From NCBI GenBank assembly GCA_964418325.1, contig CAYQLC010000012.1, positions 1 to 50,785 of the forward strand: 50,785 nt of DNA, written 5' to 3'. Both the position numbers and the translations under genes were made by a program. The stretch is from IMCC26077 sp964418325 (GTDB lineage Bacteria > Actinomycetota > Actinomycetes > Nanopelagicales > Nanopelagicaceae). The notes under the pieces were generated by a model. The model searched no databases and had not been told where the DNA came from. It was given only the letters and a program-made list of their open reading frames with translations. Positions 7,844 through 18,062 of this stretch are shown one piece after another. Position 1 is the stretch's first letter. Each line of letters begins with the position of its first letter.

Positions 7844-9361
7844 TTAACCGGCGACAAAGATTGCCAGTGAGTCGATCATGTTGATCACTGGTTGCGGGAA
7901 GATACCAAGAATCAATGTAGCGAGCGCACATACTCCGATTGCTATCGCCGTTACAGGAGAGGGAATCACTACTGATGTGCCATCCTCTTGTGGGTCATTG
8001 AAGTACATCAAGACCACAATACGTATATAGAAGAAGGCTGCAATTGCAGATGCAAGCACACCCGCAATGACCACTGAGATATTTCCACTCTCATATGCTG
8101 CAGAGAAAATTGCAAACTTACCAACGAAGCCAGAGGTGAGTGGAATTCCAGCGAGCGCAAGTAAGAAGAGTGTGAAGATCCCCGCGATTAATGGTGAGCG
8201 CTTACCCAGACCGCTCCAGCGATTAAGGTCAGTTACTTCTCCTGCTGCATCACGAACCAATGTGACAATTGCGAATGTACCAATAGTGGTGAATCCATAT
8301 GTCGCAAGATATAAAAGCGTTGCCTCAACACCTGATTTGTTAAACGCTACGATGCCGGTAAGCAAGAAGCCTGAGTGCGCAATCGCTGAGTAGGCAAGCA
8401 CGCGCTTTACATCCTTCTGAGCAATGGCCACGATGGTGCCGATTGCCATCGTCAGAATGGAGACGACGATGATGATCGGGCGCCAAGTCCAGACCATTCC
8501 ACCGATTGTTGCGTAGAAGATCCGCAGAAAGGCGCCAAAGGCTGCCACCTTGGTGACTGCAGCCATAAAGGCGGTAATGGGGGTAGGCGCGCCTTGGTAG
8601 ACATCTGGGGTCCACGAGTGAAATGGGGCGGCAGAGACCTTAAAGAGTAAGCCCACCGTGAGGGTAGCTAATCCAACGAGGAGGAAGAGGTCATTGCCGG
8701 GAGAGGTAGTGATCTGAGTTCTGATTCCGTCAAAGGTCGTAGTCCCGGCATACCCATAGAGGAAGGCTGAACCGAAGAGGAAGAAGGCTGACGAGAAGGC
8801 GCCAAGGAGGAAGTATTTCAACGCCGCTTCTTGAGAGAGCAATCGTCGGCGTTGCGAGAGCCCTGCCATCAAATACAACGGCAAGGAGAGAACTTCGAGG
8901 GCGACAAAGAGGGTGATCAAATCATTTGCCGCCGGGAAGAGCAGCGCACCACCCACTGCAAAAAGCGTCAGTGGAAAGACTTCGGTCTGCTGCAGACCCG
9001 ATGCTAATGCGCGTTGTTCATCTGCTGATCCTGGAAGGGTCGACGCTTGAGCGGTAAAAGATTGAAAGCCACGCTCTGCGATAAGCAACAACCCGAGGAA
9101 GGCAAAAATCAAAATCGTGCCTTGAAGTACTACCGTGACACCATCAACAGCGACTGAACCTTCAGCGAATCTTCCAGAGACATCTTTGTTGAGAATGACG
9201 GCAAGGACTCCCAAAAGAATCGCCGAGAAACTTAACGTTGTTTGCACGACATAGCGATACTTACGCGAGACAAATGCCTCGACGAGCACCGCAATGACTG
9301 CCGCTGCAAGTACGATCAAGACAGGTGCAAGGATTGCGTACTCAATCTTCGGAGCTGGCAT
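7844..9361 (-). CDS. nuoN: NADH-quinone oxidoreductase subunit N
   Basis: This 505-residue antiporter-like subunit of the complex I membrane arm has about 14 transmembrane helices. The conserved glutamate of helix 5 lies in LFVALEVLSLPLYL (E156). The broken-helix region KVSAAPFHSWTPDVYQGAPT and IAQKDVKRVLAYSAIAHSGF are typical of NuoN. The start overlaps the nuoM stop by one base, and a polyprenyl diphosphate synthase gene follows. It contributes one of the proton channels driven by quinone reduction. Length and motif order are normal. Confidence 0.97.
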   Translation of the reverse strand: MPAPKIEYAILAPVLIVLAAAVIAVLVEAFVSRKYRYVVQTTLSFSAILLGVLAVILNKDVSGRFAEGSVAVDGVTVVLQGTILIFAFLGLLLIAERGFQSFTAQASTLPGSADEQRALASGLQQTEVFPLTLFAVGGALLFPAANDLITLFVALEVLSLPLYLMAGLSQRRRLLSQEAALKYFLLGAFSSAFFLFGSAFLYGYAGTTTFDGIRTQITTSPGNDLFLLVGLATLTVGLLFKVSAAPFHSWTPDVYQGAPTPITAFMAAVTKVAAFGAFLRIFYATIGGMVWTWRPIIIVVSILTMAIGTIVAIAQKDVKRVLAYSAIAHSGFLLTGIVAFNKSGVEATLLYLATYGFTTIGTFAIVTLVRDAAGEVTDLNRWSGLGKRSPLIAGIFTLFLLALAGIPLTSGFVGKFAIFSAAYESGNISVVIAGVLASAIAAFFYIRIVVLMYFNDPQEDGTSVVIPSPVTAIAIGVCALATLILGIFPQPVINMIDSLAIFVAG

Positions 9362-10872
9362 TACTTATTACCTCCTATATTGAGCGCAGCTACTGACGCT
9401 GCTGCACCTGGATTAATAACATTTAACAAGACTTGCGGGAAGAATCCGAAAGCGATGATCAGCGCTATTACTGGAGCGATGGCAATCTTTTCGCGAAGGT
9501 TAAGGTCTTTAAGATTCTCATTTCCGGGGAGAACCGGACCATGTAAAGCTCGTTGTACCGGAATTAAGATGTACAGCGCCGCCAGAATAATTCCTAAGGT
9601 GCCAACTACTGCCGCAACGGGATAGTGAACGAAAGTGCCGACCAATACCAGGAATTCACTCACAAAGGATGAGAGGCCAGGTAGCGCCAAACTCGATAGA
9701 CCCGCGATGAAGAAGGTCCAGGCCAGTAGCGGAGTGACTCGCTGCAATCCCCCGAAATCGGCCACTTTTGAGGAGTTGCGACGGGCAATCATCCATCCGG
9801 CAATCAGGAACAACGCCGCCGTTGAGAATCCGTGATTGACCATATAAAGAATCGACCCTGATTGACCTTGCGCGGTGAATGCAAAGATTCCGAGCGTGAT
9901 AAATCCAAAGTGCGAGATGGAGGTGTAAGAGATCAGTCGCTTGATATCGCCATTGCTCTGCCAAATCGCAAGGAAGGCGCCGTAGAAGATTGAAATGAGT
10001 GAGAGCACGATAATTGTTGGACCTAATTGCTTTGATGCATCAGGAAAGAGTGAGAGACAGAACCGAATCATTCCGTAAGTTCCGACCTTGTCGAGTACCC
10101 CAAGCAAGAGCACTGAAGTTCCAGGAGTAGCTGCCTTTGCTGCATCGGGAAGCCAGGTATGGAATGGCCAGAGTGGTGCTTTGATCGCGAAGGCGATGAA
10201 GAACCCAAGGAAGAGCAGGATCTCCGTCTGATTATTAAGGCTTAACTTCTGAAGTTCCGTGACATCAAATGTTGGTGCCCCAAGTTGATCTCCGCTAACA
10301 ACATAAAGTCCGATGATGGACGCAAGCATCAACAATCCACCAAAGAGCGAGTAAAGCAAGAATTTCACTGCAGCGGCTGCGCGCTCACCACTTCCATATC
10401 CACCAATAAGGAAATAGACCGGGATAAGCATCGCTTCGAAGAATAGGTAGAAGAGGAAGATGTCAGTAGCTGCAAAAACTCCGATCATCATCGTCTCGAG
10501 AACGAGCAAGAGTGCAAAGAATGTCTTCACGCTCCAACGTCCGCCCTCTGCTTCATTCCAACAAGCCAGAATTACAATTGGCGTGAGGATGAGAGCGAGC
10601 AAGATCAGCAGCAGTGCCATGCCATCCACGCCCAGCCCATAGTTGATTCCAAATGCTGGGATCCATGAGTACTTCTCGACGAACTGGAATCCGGTGACCC
10701 CACGATCAAACGAAAAGGCCATGGCAAGACCGGCCACCGCTACGAGCGTAGAGATGCCAAGGGCTACTTGCTTTGCGAGTAACTCTTTCTCGCGGGGTAG
10801 CAAGAAGAGCGCTGCGCTACCTATGAGTGGAATCAGGCCAAGAATCGTCAATGAACTCAATCCAGTACTCAT
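9361..10872 (-). CDS. nuoM: NADH-quinone oxidoreductase subunit M
   Basis: This 503-residue antiporter-like subunit carries the essential glutamate in FYLFFEAMLIPVYF (E146) and the channel lysine region FFIAFAIKAPLWPFHTWLPD. SNGDIKRLISYTSISHFGF is the NuoM version of the helix 10-11 signature. It lies between NuoL and NuoN in the membrane arm of complex I. The start overlaps the nuoL stop by 4 nt, and its own stop overlaps the nuoN start, so translation is likely coupled. Nothing unusual is seen. Confidence 0.97.
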   Translation of the reverse strand: MSTGLSSLTILGLIPLIGSAALFLLPREKELLAKQVALGISTLVAVAGLAMAFSFDRGVTGFQFVEKYSWIPAFGINYGLGVDGMALLLILLALILTPIVILACWNEAEGGRWSVKTFFALLLVLETMMIGVFAATDIFLFYLFFEAMLIPVYFLIGGYGSGERAAAAVKFLLYSLFGGLLMLASIIGLYVVSGDQLGAPTFDVTELQKLSLNNQTEILLFLGFFIAFAIKAPLWPFHTWLPDAAKAATPGTSVLLLGVLDKVGTYGMIRFCLSLFPDASKQLGPTIIVLSLISIFYGAFLAIWQSNGDIKRLISYTSISHFGFITLGIFAFTAQGQSGSILYMVNHGFSTAALFLIAGWMIARRNSSKVADFGGLQRVTPLLAWTFFIAGLSSLALPGLSSFVSEFLVLVGTFVHYPVAAVVGTLGIILAALYILIPVQRALHGPVLPGNENLKDLNLREKIAIAPVIALIIAFGFFPQVLLNVINPGAAASVAALNIGGNK

Positions 10873-12782
10873 AGGGACATCACCGTAATCGCTGCGAGGA
10901 TTCCAACGGCACCTACGACTATCCAGAGCGCGTACGAGCGAACGAAACCAGTTTGCGTCTTTCGCACGCCCGAGGCGATATCCAGAGTTATCGAACCCAC
11001 TCCCCGGACTGCGCCATCGATCACCTTCTCATCAACAACTGCCAGAGCTTTAGTGAGCTCTTGGCCAGGACGCATGAAGAGCGTCTCGTTAATCTCATCT
11101 TGCAATAGATCGCGACGTGCCGCCTTGGTCCATAATGAAACATCACTCGGTGCAACCGATGGAATAGATTTGCCGCGACCATACTTTGCAATCGCAAAAG
11201 AAACACCAATTGCAACGGCGGTAAGTGCAAGCGCTGATACAACTATTGGTGGCAAGAGGTGCTCTTTCTCACCATGGCCTGAATGCCCGCCATGAAAAAC
11301 TGGTTCAAGAAAGTTGACGAAGCGATTACCCATGTTAAATATGAATCCTGCGGACACTGAACCAATCGCGAGGACGATCATAGGAATCGTCATGAGTGCT
11401 GGAGATTCATGGGGATGAGCTTCTGGTTCCCAGCGCTTGGCTCCAAAGAATGTCATCAACATGACACGTGACATGTAGAAAGCGGTGATTGCGGCGCCTA
11501 GCAAGGTAATCGAACCCAGAATGATTCCTTTAGCGCCACCGGAATCGAGTGCAATTTCGATAATTTTGTCTTTCGAATAGAACCCGGCAAATGGTGGAAC
11601 GCCAATGATCGCCAGGTATCCCAAACCAAAGGTAATGAAGGTGACAGGCATGTACTTTCGTAATCCACCGTACTTACGCATATCTACTTCGTCATTCATG
11701 CCATGCATCACAGAGCCCGCACCCAAGAACATTCCTGCTTTGAAGAAGCCGTGCGTCAGAAGGTGCATCATGGCAAAGGCATAACCCACTGGCCCGAGGC
11801 CAGTTGCCAGAATCATGTACCCAATCTGAGACATTGTTGAGGCAGCGAGCGCTTTCTTAATGTCATCTTTTGCCATACCAATAATCGCGCCAAAGAGTAG
11901 AGTCACTGCCCCGACTATGACAACACAAAGTTGGGCGATAGTTGCAACATCAAAGACAAAGTGTGAGCGCGAAATCAAATACACGCCCGCGGTCACCATT
12001 GTTGCCGCGTGAATCAGCGCAGATACTGGCGTTGGACCAGCCATCGCATCGCCCAACCAGGCTTGTAGTGGGAATTGCGCAGACTTGCCTACAGCGGCAA
12101 GTAACAGGGCTAACCCAAGAGAATTGAGCGCTAGTGAACTCGCTGCACCGGATTCAACTCCCTTTGCAACGCCGCTAAATGAGACAGAACCAAATTGTAC
12201 GAAGGCAATCATTACGGCAAGTGAGAGCCCGACATCACCTACGCGATTTGCTATGAACGCCTTTTTCGCTGCAGTGGCATATGCCGGTTTTTGATTCCAG
12301 AATCCGATAAGTAGGTAGGAGGCAAGACCAACACCTTCCCACCCAACATAAAGGCTTAAGTATGAGTCACCAAGAACTAGCAGCAACATTGCAGCGATAA
12401 AGAGATTGAGATAGGCAAAGAATCTGCGGCGGTCTTTGTCATGCGACATGTATGCAATCGAATAGATATGTATCAGCGTGCCTACCCCTGTGATGAGTAG
12501 TACGAAACAGACCGAAAGCTGATCAAGCAATAAAGTCGCACCGACATTGAAATTCCCTACTTCGATCCAGGTAAATAGCGGCTGCGTTACAGCGCGATTC
12601 TCTGGAGTGCGACCAAGCATCGCCAAGAATTCGATGACACCGATTGCAAAAGCTGCTGCTGATGCGAGTGTGCCAATGAGGTGGCCGACCTTATCCAGGG
12701 CTCTACCACCAAGCAATAGAAAAGCAGCGCTGAAAAGCGGAATTGCGATCAGGTATACAAGCATCTGCGAAGTTCCGTTCAT
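10869..12782 (-). CDS. nuoL: NADH-quinone oxidoreductase subunit L
   Basis: The 637-residue ND5 homologue is the distal antiporter-like subunit of complex I. Landmarks are SLYVGWEGVGLASYLLIGFW (with E149), KSAQFPLQAWLGDAM, LIHAATMVTAGVYL and KKALAASTMSQIGYM. A charged, His-rich loop (GGHSGHGEKEH) precedes the C-terminal part, which forms the long lateral helix and last membrane helix in known structures. The start overlaps the nuoK stop by one base and the stop overlaps nuoM by four. Length is standard. Confidence 0.97.
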   Translation of the reverse strand: MNGTSQMLVYLIAIPLFSAAFLLLGGRALDKVGHLIGTLASAAAFAIGVIEFLAMLGRTPENRAVTQPLFTWIEVGNFNVGATLLLDQLSVCFVLLITGVGTLIHIYSIAYMSHDKDRRRFFAYLNLFIAAMLLLVLGDSYLSLYVGWEGVGLASYLLIGFWNQKPAYATAAKKAFIANRVGDVGLSLAVMIAFVQFGSVSFSGVAKGVESGAASSLALNSLGLALLLAAVGKSAQFPLQAWLGDAMAGPTPVSALIHAATMVTAGVYLISRSHFVFDVATIAQLCVVIVGAVTLLFGAIIGMAKDDIKKALAASTMSQIGYMILATGLGPVGYAFAMMHLLTHGFFKAGMFLGAGSVMHGMNDEVDMRKYGGLRKYMPVTFITFGLGYLAIIGVPPFAGFYSKDKIIEIALDSGGAKGIILGSITLLGAAITAFYMSRVMLMTFFGAKRWEPEAHPHESPALMTIPMIVLAIGSVSAGFIFNMGNRFVNFLEPVFHGGHSGHGEKEHLLPPIVVSALALTAVAIGVSFAIAKYGRGKSIPSVAPSDVSLWTKAARRDLLQDEINETLFMRPGQELTKALAVVDEKVIDGAVRGVGSITLDIASGVRKTQTGFVRSYALWIVVGAVGILAAITVMSL

Positions 12783-13081
12783 CAGAGTTTCAACAATCTT
12801 GCTTCATCGACAGAAGCAGAGCGACGAGAGCGGTAAATAGTCACAATAATTGCCAAACCGACTACTACTTCACATGCGGCCACGACCATAGTGAAGAATG
12901 CGAAAATCTGTCCGTCGATGTTGCCATTAATACGAGCAAAGGTTACGAAGGCAAGATTCGAGGCGTTTAACATCAATTCGATACACATAAACACAACGAT
13001 TGCATTGCGACGAATAAGTACTCCTGCTGCGCCAATCGTAAATAAAAGGGCAGAGAGATAGAGGTAATAATCTAGAGGCAT
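12782..13081 (-). CDS. nuoK: NADH-quinone oxidoreductase subunit K
   Basis: This 99-residue protein has three transmembrane helices and the two buried glutamates that define NuoK: E35 in FMCIELMLNASNL and E71 in VVAACEVVVGLAIIV. It forms part of the proton path near the quinone end of the membrane arm. It starts 3 nt after the nuoJ stop and its stop shares a base with the nuoL start. Confidence 0.97.
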   Translation of the reverse strand: MPLDYYLYLSALLFTIGAAGVLIRRNAIVVFMCIELMLNASNLAFVTFARINGNIDGQIFAFFTMVVAACEVVVGLAIIVTIYRSRRSASVDEARLLKL

Positions 13082-13084
13082 TAG

Positions 13085-13876
13085 TTACTCCTCCCCCTCT
13101 TCGCTCGTTCGGCTCTTCTCGTTCATGCGGAACGTTTCGGGGTTGGCTAATTCACCACGCGCAGCGATTACCTTGGAGACTGATGAATCTGCGGGTGTGC
13201 CATCGGGTAGGAGCGCTGGAATATCGACCGCGTTGTGCTGCGCATAAGTTCCTGGACCAGGTAAACCAGCCACTGGAACTGCGCTCTGCCGCACTCGCTC
13301 TGCAGCCAATTCACGTTGGCTCTTACGTGGCGAGAGCCGTTCGCGATGCGCAAGAACCATCGCACCAACAGCAGCGGTGATAAGTAACGCTGAAATAACC
13401 TCAAAAGCCCAGACATATCGCGTAAAGAGCGTCTTAGCTATCGCTTGGACATTTCCCTCACCATTAATGAGCTCTAGCCCTGAATATGCCCGACCCAAAT
13501 CTGCTCTACTCAATAATGAAATTAGTAGAAAACCAACACCGAGTGAACCAAGAATCGCACCCACTCGTTGTCCTCGAATCGTCTCTTCGAGCGAGTCTGA
13601 GGAGTCGACACCAACCAACATGAGAATAAAGAGGAAGAGCATCATGACCGCGCCTGTGTATACGACAATCTGCACGATTCCGAGGAACGGAGCTTCGTTT
13701 GCGATGTAGAAGATCGCAAGTCCGATCATTACCACTGCCAACAAGAGCGCTGAGTGCACCGCCTTCTTCACAACTAACATGCCAAGCGCGGACAGGACCA
13801 TAATTGGCGCCAAAATGAAGAAGAGCACCGCCTCAGGCGTTTGCGTTTGATTATTGACTATCGCAGCGAGATTCAC
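13085..13876 (-). CDS. nuoJ: NADH-quinone oxidoreductase subunit J
   Basis: The 263-residue protein has five N-terminal transmembrane helices with the ND6 motif IVQIVVYTGAVMMLFLFILM. The final 80 or so residues are hydrophilic and Pro/Gly-rich, a cytoplasmic tail common in actinobacterial NuoJ and absent from E. coli NuoJ. The start overlaps the nuoI stop by four bases (ATGA). The tail probably packs near the peripheral arm, but its role is unknown. Confidence 0.95.
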   Translation of the reverse strand: MNLAAIVNNQTQTPEAVLFFILAPIMVLSALGMLVVKKAVHSALLLAVVMIGLAIFYIANEAPFLGIVQIVVYTGAVMMLFLFILMLVGVDSSDSLEETIRGQRVGAILGSLGVGFLLISLLSRADLGRAYSGLELINGEGNVQAIAKTLFTRYVWAFEVISALLITAAVGAMVLAHRERLSPRKSQRELAAERVRQSAVPVAGLPGPGTYAQHNAVDIPALLPDGTPADSSVSKVIAARGELANPETFRMNEKSRTSEEGEE

Positions 13877-14475
13877 TTCTGCTCCTGAGATGGGTGCGAC
13901 TCGGTTACCCGACCGTGGTAGTAATCCTGATCATCAGTTCCTGGATAGTAAGGATGCGGAGGCTGCAACATTCCGCTCCGAAGAGGGGCGAGTAGGTCTT
14001 CCTTCTCGAAGATTAACTTCTTTCGCGAATCATCAGCCAATTCATATTCGTTGGTCATAGTCAGAGCGCGGGTGGGGCAAGCTTCAATACATAATCCACA
14101 GAAGATGCATCGAAGATAGTTGATTTGATAGACCTTGCCGTAGCGCTCGCCTGGCGAATAGCGCTGTTCGTCGCTGTTATCTGCACCTTCTACATAAATT
14201 GCATCTGCAGGGCATGCCCATGCGCATAACTCACATCCGATACATTTTTCAAGACCATCTGGATGGCGGTTAAGTTGATGTCGTCCATGAAAGCGCGGAG
14301 CTGTGGGCTCTTTCACCTCTGGATACTGCACAGTGGTGACCTTCTTGAACTGCGCCGTAAAAGTTATCCAAAACCCTTTTAGTTGAGTGAGAAATGGGGC
14401 AGGCCCGTCAATAGGCACATTGATTGACTCTTCGGCAGCGTCATCAATGGCGCGCTTTGGCTCTAGTTCACTCAC
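13873..14475 (-). CDS. nuoI: NADH-quinone oxidoreductase subunit I (two 4Fe-4S clusters)
   Basis: The 200-residue protein holds two CxxCxxCxxxCP motifs, CIGCELCAWACP (C78, C81, C84, C88) and CIFCGLCIEACP (C123, C126, C129, C133), which bind clusters N6a and N6b on the way to the quinone. An N-terminal amphipathic segment (QLKGFWITFTAQF) matches the membrane-anchoring part of the family. The first 25 residues are acidic and poorly conserved. The start overlaps nuoH by 8 nt and the end overlaps nuoJ by 4 nt. Confidence 0.96.
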   Translation of the reverse strand: MSELEPKRAIDDAAEESINVPIDGPAPFLTQLKGFWITFTAQFKKVTTVQYPEVKEPTAPRFHGRHQLNRHPDGLEKCIGCELCAWACPADAIYVEGADNSDEQRYSPGERYGKVYQINYLRCIFCGLCIEACPTRALTMTNEYELADDSRKKLIFEKEDLLAPLRSGMLQPPHPYYPGTDDQDYYHGRVTESHPSQEQK

Positions 14476-15715
14476 GTTCGCGCTCCGCTCTAGGTACGGT
14501 GAAAGTGGAAATCTTCATTGGTAGTTCTGGGACGGGGAATGGTGCAGGCGCGTCGACATCTGATTGTTGGTCGGCGCTCTTTTTCTCTTTTGCTCGATCA
14601 TAGAACGTGCTGCCTACGAGGAATACTACGAGGACCGCACCTCCGAAAATCAAAATTGCTGCGCGTGATACGCCATTAAGTGTGAAGTAACGGAGCATCG
14701 CAACAACCATAATCCACGCGATATTTGCTGGAATGAGAACCTTCCAACCGAACTTCATGAATTGGTCGTACCGAAGGCGAGGTAGCGTGCCGCGCAACCA
14801 TACGAAGACAAAGAAGAAGAGCGTCACCTTGAGGAAGAACCAGATGAAAGTGAACCATCCACCAAGCCAACTTTCAGTGAAACCCAATCCAGGAGGGGCG
14901 TTATAACCACCAAGGAAGAGCGTGGTCGCCAAGGCTGAAACACCCACGATATTCACGTACTCGGCCAAGAAGAAGAGTGCAAATTTGAGCGATGAATACT
15001 CGGTATGGAAACCGCCAACCAACTCTCCTTCTGCTTCAGCTAAATCAAATGGAGCGCGGTTTGTTTCACCCACCATAGAAATGGCATAAATGATGAATGA
15101 TGGGAAGAGAACGATGGCGTACCAAAATTGATCCTGAGCATCCACGATGTCAATCGTGGACATTGAGCCGGCGTAGAGGAAGACGGCAACAAGGGAGAGC
15201 CCCATGGCGATTTCGTATGAAATAACTTGAGCGCTCGAACGTAATCCACCGAGAAGTGGATAGGTAGAACCGGAAGACCAGCCAGCAAGGACGATGCCGT
15301 ACACACCTACTGAAGCAACCGAAAGGATATATAAGACTCCTACTGGGATATCTGTGAGCTGGAATGCAGTCTCTTGACCAAACATCGTCACCGGACCACT
15401 CATGGGTATGACAGCAAATGCCATAAAACAGGTGGTCGCGCTGATTATCGGCGCAATGATGAAAACTAATTTGTCTGCGGCTGCCGGAATCACATCTTCT
15501 TTTAATGCGAGCTTGACGCCATCGGCAAGGCTCTGGAGTAGGCCGAATTTACCTACACGATTTGGACCAAGGCGAAGTTGCATTCGAGCAACAATTCGGC
15601 GCTCAAACCAAATAGCCATCAATGTGCAAACTACGCAGAAGACGAATACCAAGAGCGCCTTTATGGCGATGAGCCAACCTGGATCATCAAGAATCATCTC
15701 TCTCATATTATTCAT
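14468..15715 (-). CDS. nuoH: NADH-quinone oxidoreductase subunit H
   Basis: The 415-residue protein is the ND1 homologue that forms the quinone chamber with NuoB and NuoD. Signatures include RMQLRLGPNRVGKFGLLQSLADGVKL split around the first loop, GETNRAPFDLAEAEGELVGG and FFVFVWLRGTLPRLRYDQFM. The C-terminal 60 or so residues form an extra hydrophilic tail, as seen in other Actinobacteria. Three in-frame Met codons lie at the N-terminus (positions 1, 4, 7); the seventh has the best purine-rich leader, so the start may be up to six codons later. Confidence 0.96.
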   Translation of the reverse strand: MNNMREMILDDPGWLIAIKALLVFVFCVVCTLMAIWFERRIVARMQLRLGPNRVGKFGLLQSLADGVKLALKEDVIPAAADKLVFIIAPIISATTCFMAFAVIPMSGPVTMFGQETAFQLTDIPVGVLYILSVASVGVYGIVLAGWSSGSTYPLLGGLRSSAQVISYEIAMGLSLVAVFLYAGSMSTIDIVDAQDQFWYAIVLFPSFIIYAISMVGETNRAPFDLAEAEGELVGGFHTEYSSLKFALFFLAEYVNIVGVSALATTLFLGGYNAPPGLGFTESWLGGWFTFIWFFLKVTLFFFVFVWLRGTLPRLRYDQFMKFGWKVLIPANIAWIMVVAMLRYFTLNGVSRAAILIFGGAVLVVFLVGSTFYDRAKEKKSADQQSDVDAPAPFPVPELPMKISTFTVPRAERERE

Positions 15716-15720
15716 CTCGC

Positions 15721-18057
15721 TCAGAGCCCCTTACGTACTTTCACTTCAGCGCCATTGAGCGCACCGAGCATGCGAAGTGATTGAGATGCAACCGCATTTC
15801 GTGGAAGCCAAATCACGTTATCTACAACATCGCTGATTTCGACATTGAGTGAAAGCGCACCATGGTCAGTTGAGACAGTGACTAAATCTCCATCTGCAAC
15901 ACCTAAAGCCTCTGCAAACTTCCTATTTATTCGTGCAACTGCCTGTCGCGCAGTTCCCGCGAGATTTGGTTCGTTGATCTGTAATGATCCGTTGTCGAGA
16001 AGTTGTCGCCATGAGGCAAGTACCGTGCTCGAAGCAGGAGCACTTGCTGGATGCGCTGTGAAGGTTGAGCGCGCACCATCCCAGTTAGCCAGGGTGCCAA
16101 ACTCTCGCGCCGCTCCACGTACCGTGCTAAACCCAAGAGGTTTACCAAGTGATTCGGCAATAAGTGAAAGGATGTAAAGATCGCTTTGTTGCACACTCTC
16201 GGGTAGCGCTTGATCGAAGGATCGCGCCCTACCTTCCCACGACATAAACGAACCGGACTTCTCAACGACTGATGCAACAGGTAGCACTACATCTGCTCGC
16301 TCAGTGATTGCACTTGGCCGCATCTCTAGTGAAAGGACAAATGCATTATCAAGCCCTGCAAAATCTGGTGCGTGCATATCGAATGGATCCACGCCACCAA
16401 CGACTAGAGCATCAATCTCTCCCTTTGCCGCAGCGCTGAGCATCTCTTTGCCATCTAATCCTGCAGATGCCGGGAGTGAGTCAATTGACCATGCAGCGGC
16501 AACATCGACGCGTGCTGCTGCATCGGTGATTGGACGACCTCCAGGAAGTAGATTTCCAATAGCGCCTGCTTCAAGCGCGCCACGCTCTCCTGCGCGACGA
16601 GGTACCCAAGCAATCTTGGCTCCACTCTTTCCTGCAAGATCGGCAATCGCGCTCAATGCACCTGCGCTCTCACAGAGTCGCTCGCCTACAACAATCACTG
16701 ATTGGTTGGTGAGATTAAGACCGGTAATTACTCCAGCCTCTGCACCAGGTGCTACGCCAATGTACTTTGCACCCAGTTTCTTAAATCCGCGGGTATTCCA
16801 TGGCGAGATAGCTGTGACTGTCAATCCACGCTTACGAACCTCTTTGCGAATACGTAAAAAGACGATGGGTGACTCTTCTTCGGGTTCGAATCCGACGAGA
16901 ACAACGTGATCAGCTACATCAATATCGCTGTAACGAACCTTGGATCCGACTACATGTGCCGCAAGAAATTCACGCTCTTCAGCAGAGTGTGGCCGCGAGC
17001 GGAAGTCGATGTCATTGGTACCAAGAGTCACGCGAGCGAACTTTGAGTAGGCATAGGCATCTTCAACTGTTGTTCGGCCGCCGACAAGTACGCCAGTTCG
17101 CTTACCAGCCAGGCCCTTTGCGGCAGCGGCGATTGCCTCTGGCCATGAAGCCTCACGGAGTACGCCATTCTCACGAATCAGCGGAGCAATTATTCGATCT
17201 TTCGCCATCGTGTATTGGAATGCCCAGCGCCCTTTATCGCAATTCCATTCCTCATTAACTTCCGGATCATTTCCGGCAAGTCGACGTAACGTCTTGTTGC
17301 GACGTACATCGGTTCGCAGCGAACATCCTGACGCACAGTGCTCACATACCGAAGGAGTAGAAACTAGGTCGAAAGGTCGAGAGCGGAATCGATATGCAGC
17401 ACCAGTCAATGCACCAACAGGACAAATCTGCACTGTGTTACCTGAGAAGTAAGAGTCGAAGGGATCCTTCTCATAAATTGCTACTTGTTGAAGCGCGCCA
17501 CGCTCTCCCATATCAATAAATGGATCGCCGGCAATCTCTTTTGAGAAGCGAGTACAACGTGCGCAGAGAATGCAACGCTCCCGATCAAGAAGTACCTGAG
17601 ATGAGATATGAAGTGGCTTTTCGAAAGTGCGCTTCTTCCCTTCGAAGCGGCTCTCGCCTCGGCCATTTGTCATCGCTTGGTTCTGAAGCGGACATTCGCC
17701 ACCCTTATCGCAGACCGGACAATCGAGCGGATGATTAACAAGCAAGAACTCCATCACTCCCTCTTGAGCTTTATGTGCAACCTCTGAGGTGAGTTGAGTC
17801 TTGACCACCATCCCATTTTCAACAGGAATAGTGCAGGAGGCCTGTGGTTTTGGAAAGGCACGACCGTTGATTTCAATATCCACCAAACACTGGCGACATG
17901 CTCCAACGGGTGAGAGGAGTGGGTGATCGCAGAAGCGTGGAATCTGAATTCCCAACTGCTCGGCTGCACGAATAACAAGGGTGCCCTTCGGCACAGTGAT
18001 TTCAAATCCATCGATTGTGAGCGTGATCAAATCGGTTTGTGGCTGTACCGCTGTCAT
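15721..18057 (-). CDS. nuoG: NADH-quinone oxidoreductase subunit G
   Basis: The 778-residue Fe-S subunit starts with a ferredoxin domain carrying the 2Fe-2S cysteines C43, C54, C57 and C75. A His-Cys3 cluster follows (H109, C113, C116, C122), then CILCARCTRFSKE with a downstream Cys for N4. CEHCASGCSL shows the further cluster site of the molybdopterin-like domain that also exists in Mycobacterium and Thermus. The C-terminal half is a molybdopterin-oxidoreductase-like fold without a cofactor role in complex I. It begins 5 nt after the nuoF stop. Confidence 0.96.
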   Translation of the reverse strand: MTAVQPQTDLITLTIDGFEITVPKGTLVIRAAEQLGIQIPRFCDHPLLSPVGACRQCLVDIEINGRAFPKPQASCTIPVENGMVVKTQLTSEVAHKAQEGVMEFLLVNHPLDCPVCDKGGECPLQNQAMTNGRGESRFEGKKRTFEKPLHISSQVLLDRERCILCARCTRFSKEIAGDPFIDMGERGALQQVAIYEKDPFDSYFSGNTVQICPVGALTGAAYRFRSRPFDLVSTPSVCEHCASGCSLRTDVRRNKTLRRLAGNDPEVNEEWNCDKGRWAFQYTMAKDRIIAPLIRENGVLREASWPEAIAAAAKGLAGKRTGVLVGGRTTVEDAYAYSKFARVTLGTNDIDFRSRPHSAEEREFLAAHVVGSKVRYSDIDVADHVVLVGFEPEEESPIVFLRIRKEVRKRGLTVTAISPWNTRGFKKLGAKYIGVAPGAEAGVITGLNLTNQSVIVVGERLCESAGALSAIADLAGKSGAKIAWVPRRAGERGALEAGAIGNLLPGGRPITDAAARVDVAAAWSIDSLPASAGLDGKEMLSAAAKGEIDALVVGGVDPFDMHAPDFAGLDNAFVLSLEMRPSAITERADVVLPVASVVEKSGSFMSWEGRARSFDQALPESVQQSDLYILSLIAESLGKPLGFSTVRGAAREFGTLANWDGARSTFTAHPASAPASSTVLASWRQLLDNGSLQINEPNLAGTARQAVARINRKFAEALGVADGDLVTVSTDHGALSLNVEISDVVDNVIWLPRNAVASQSLRMLGALNGAEVKVRKGL

Positions 18058-18062
18058 CGGAC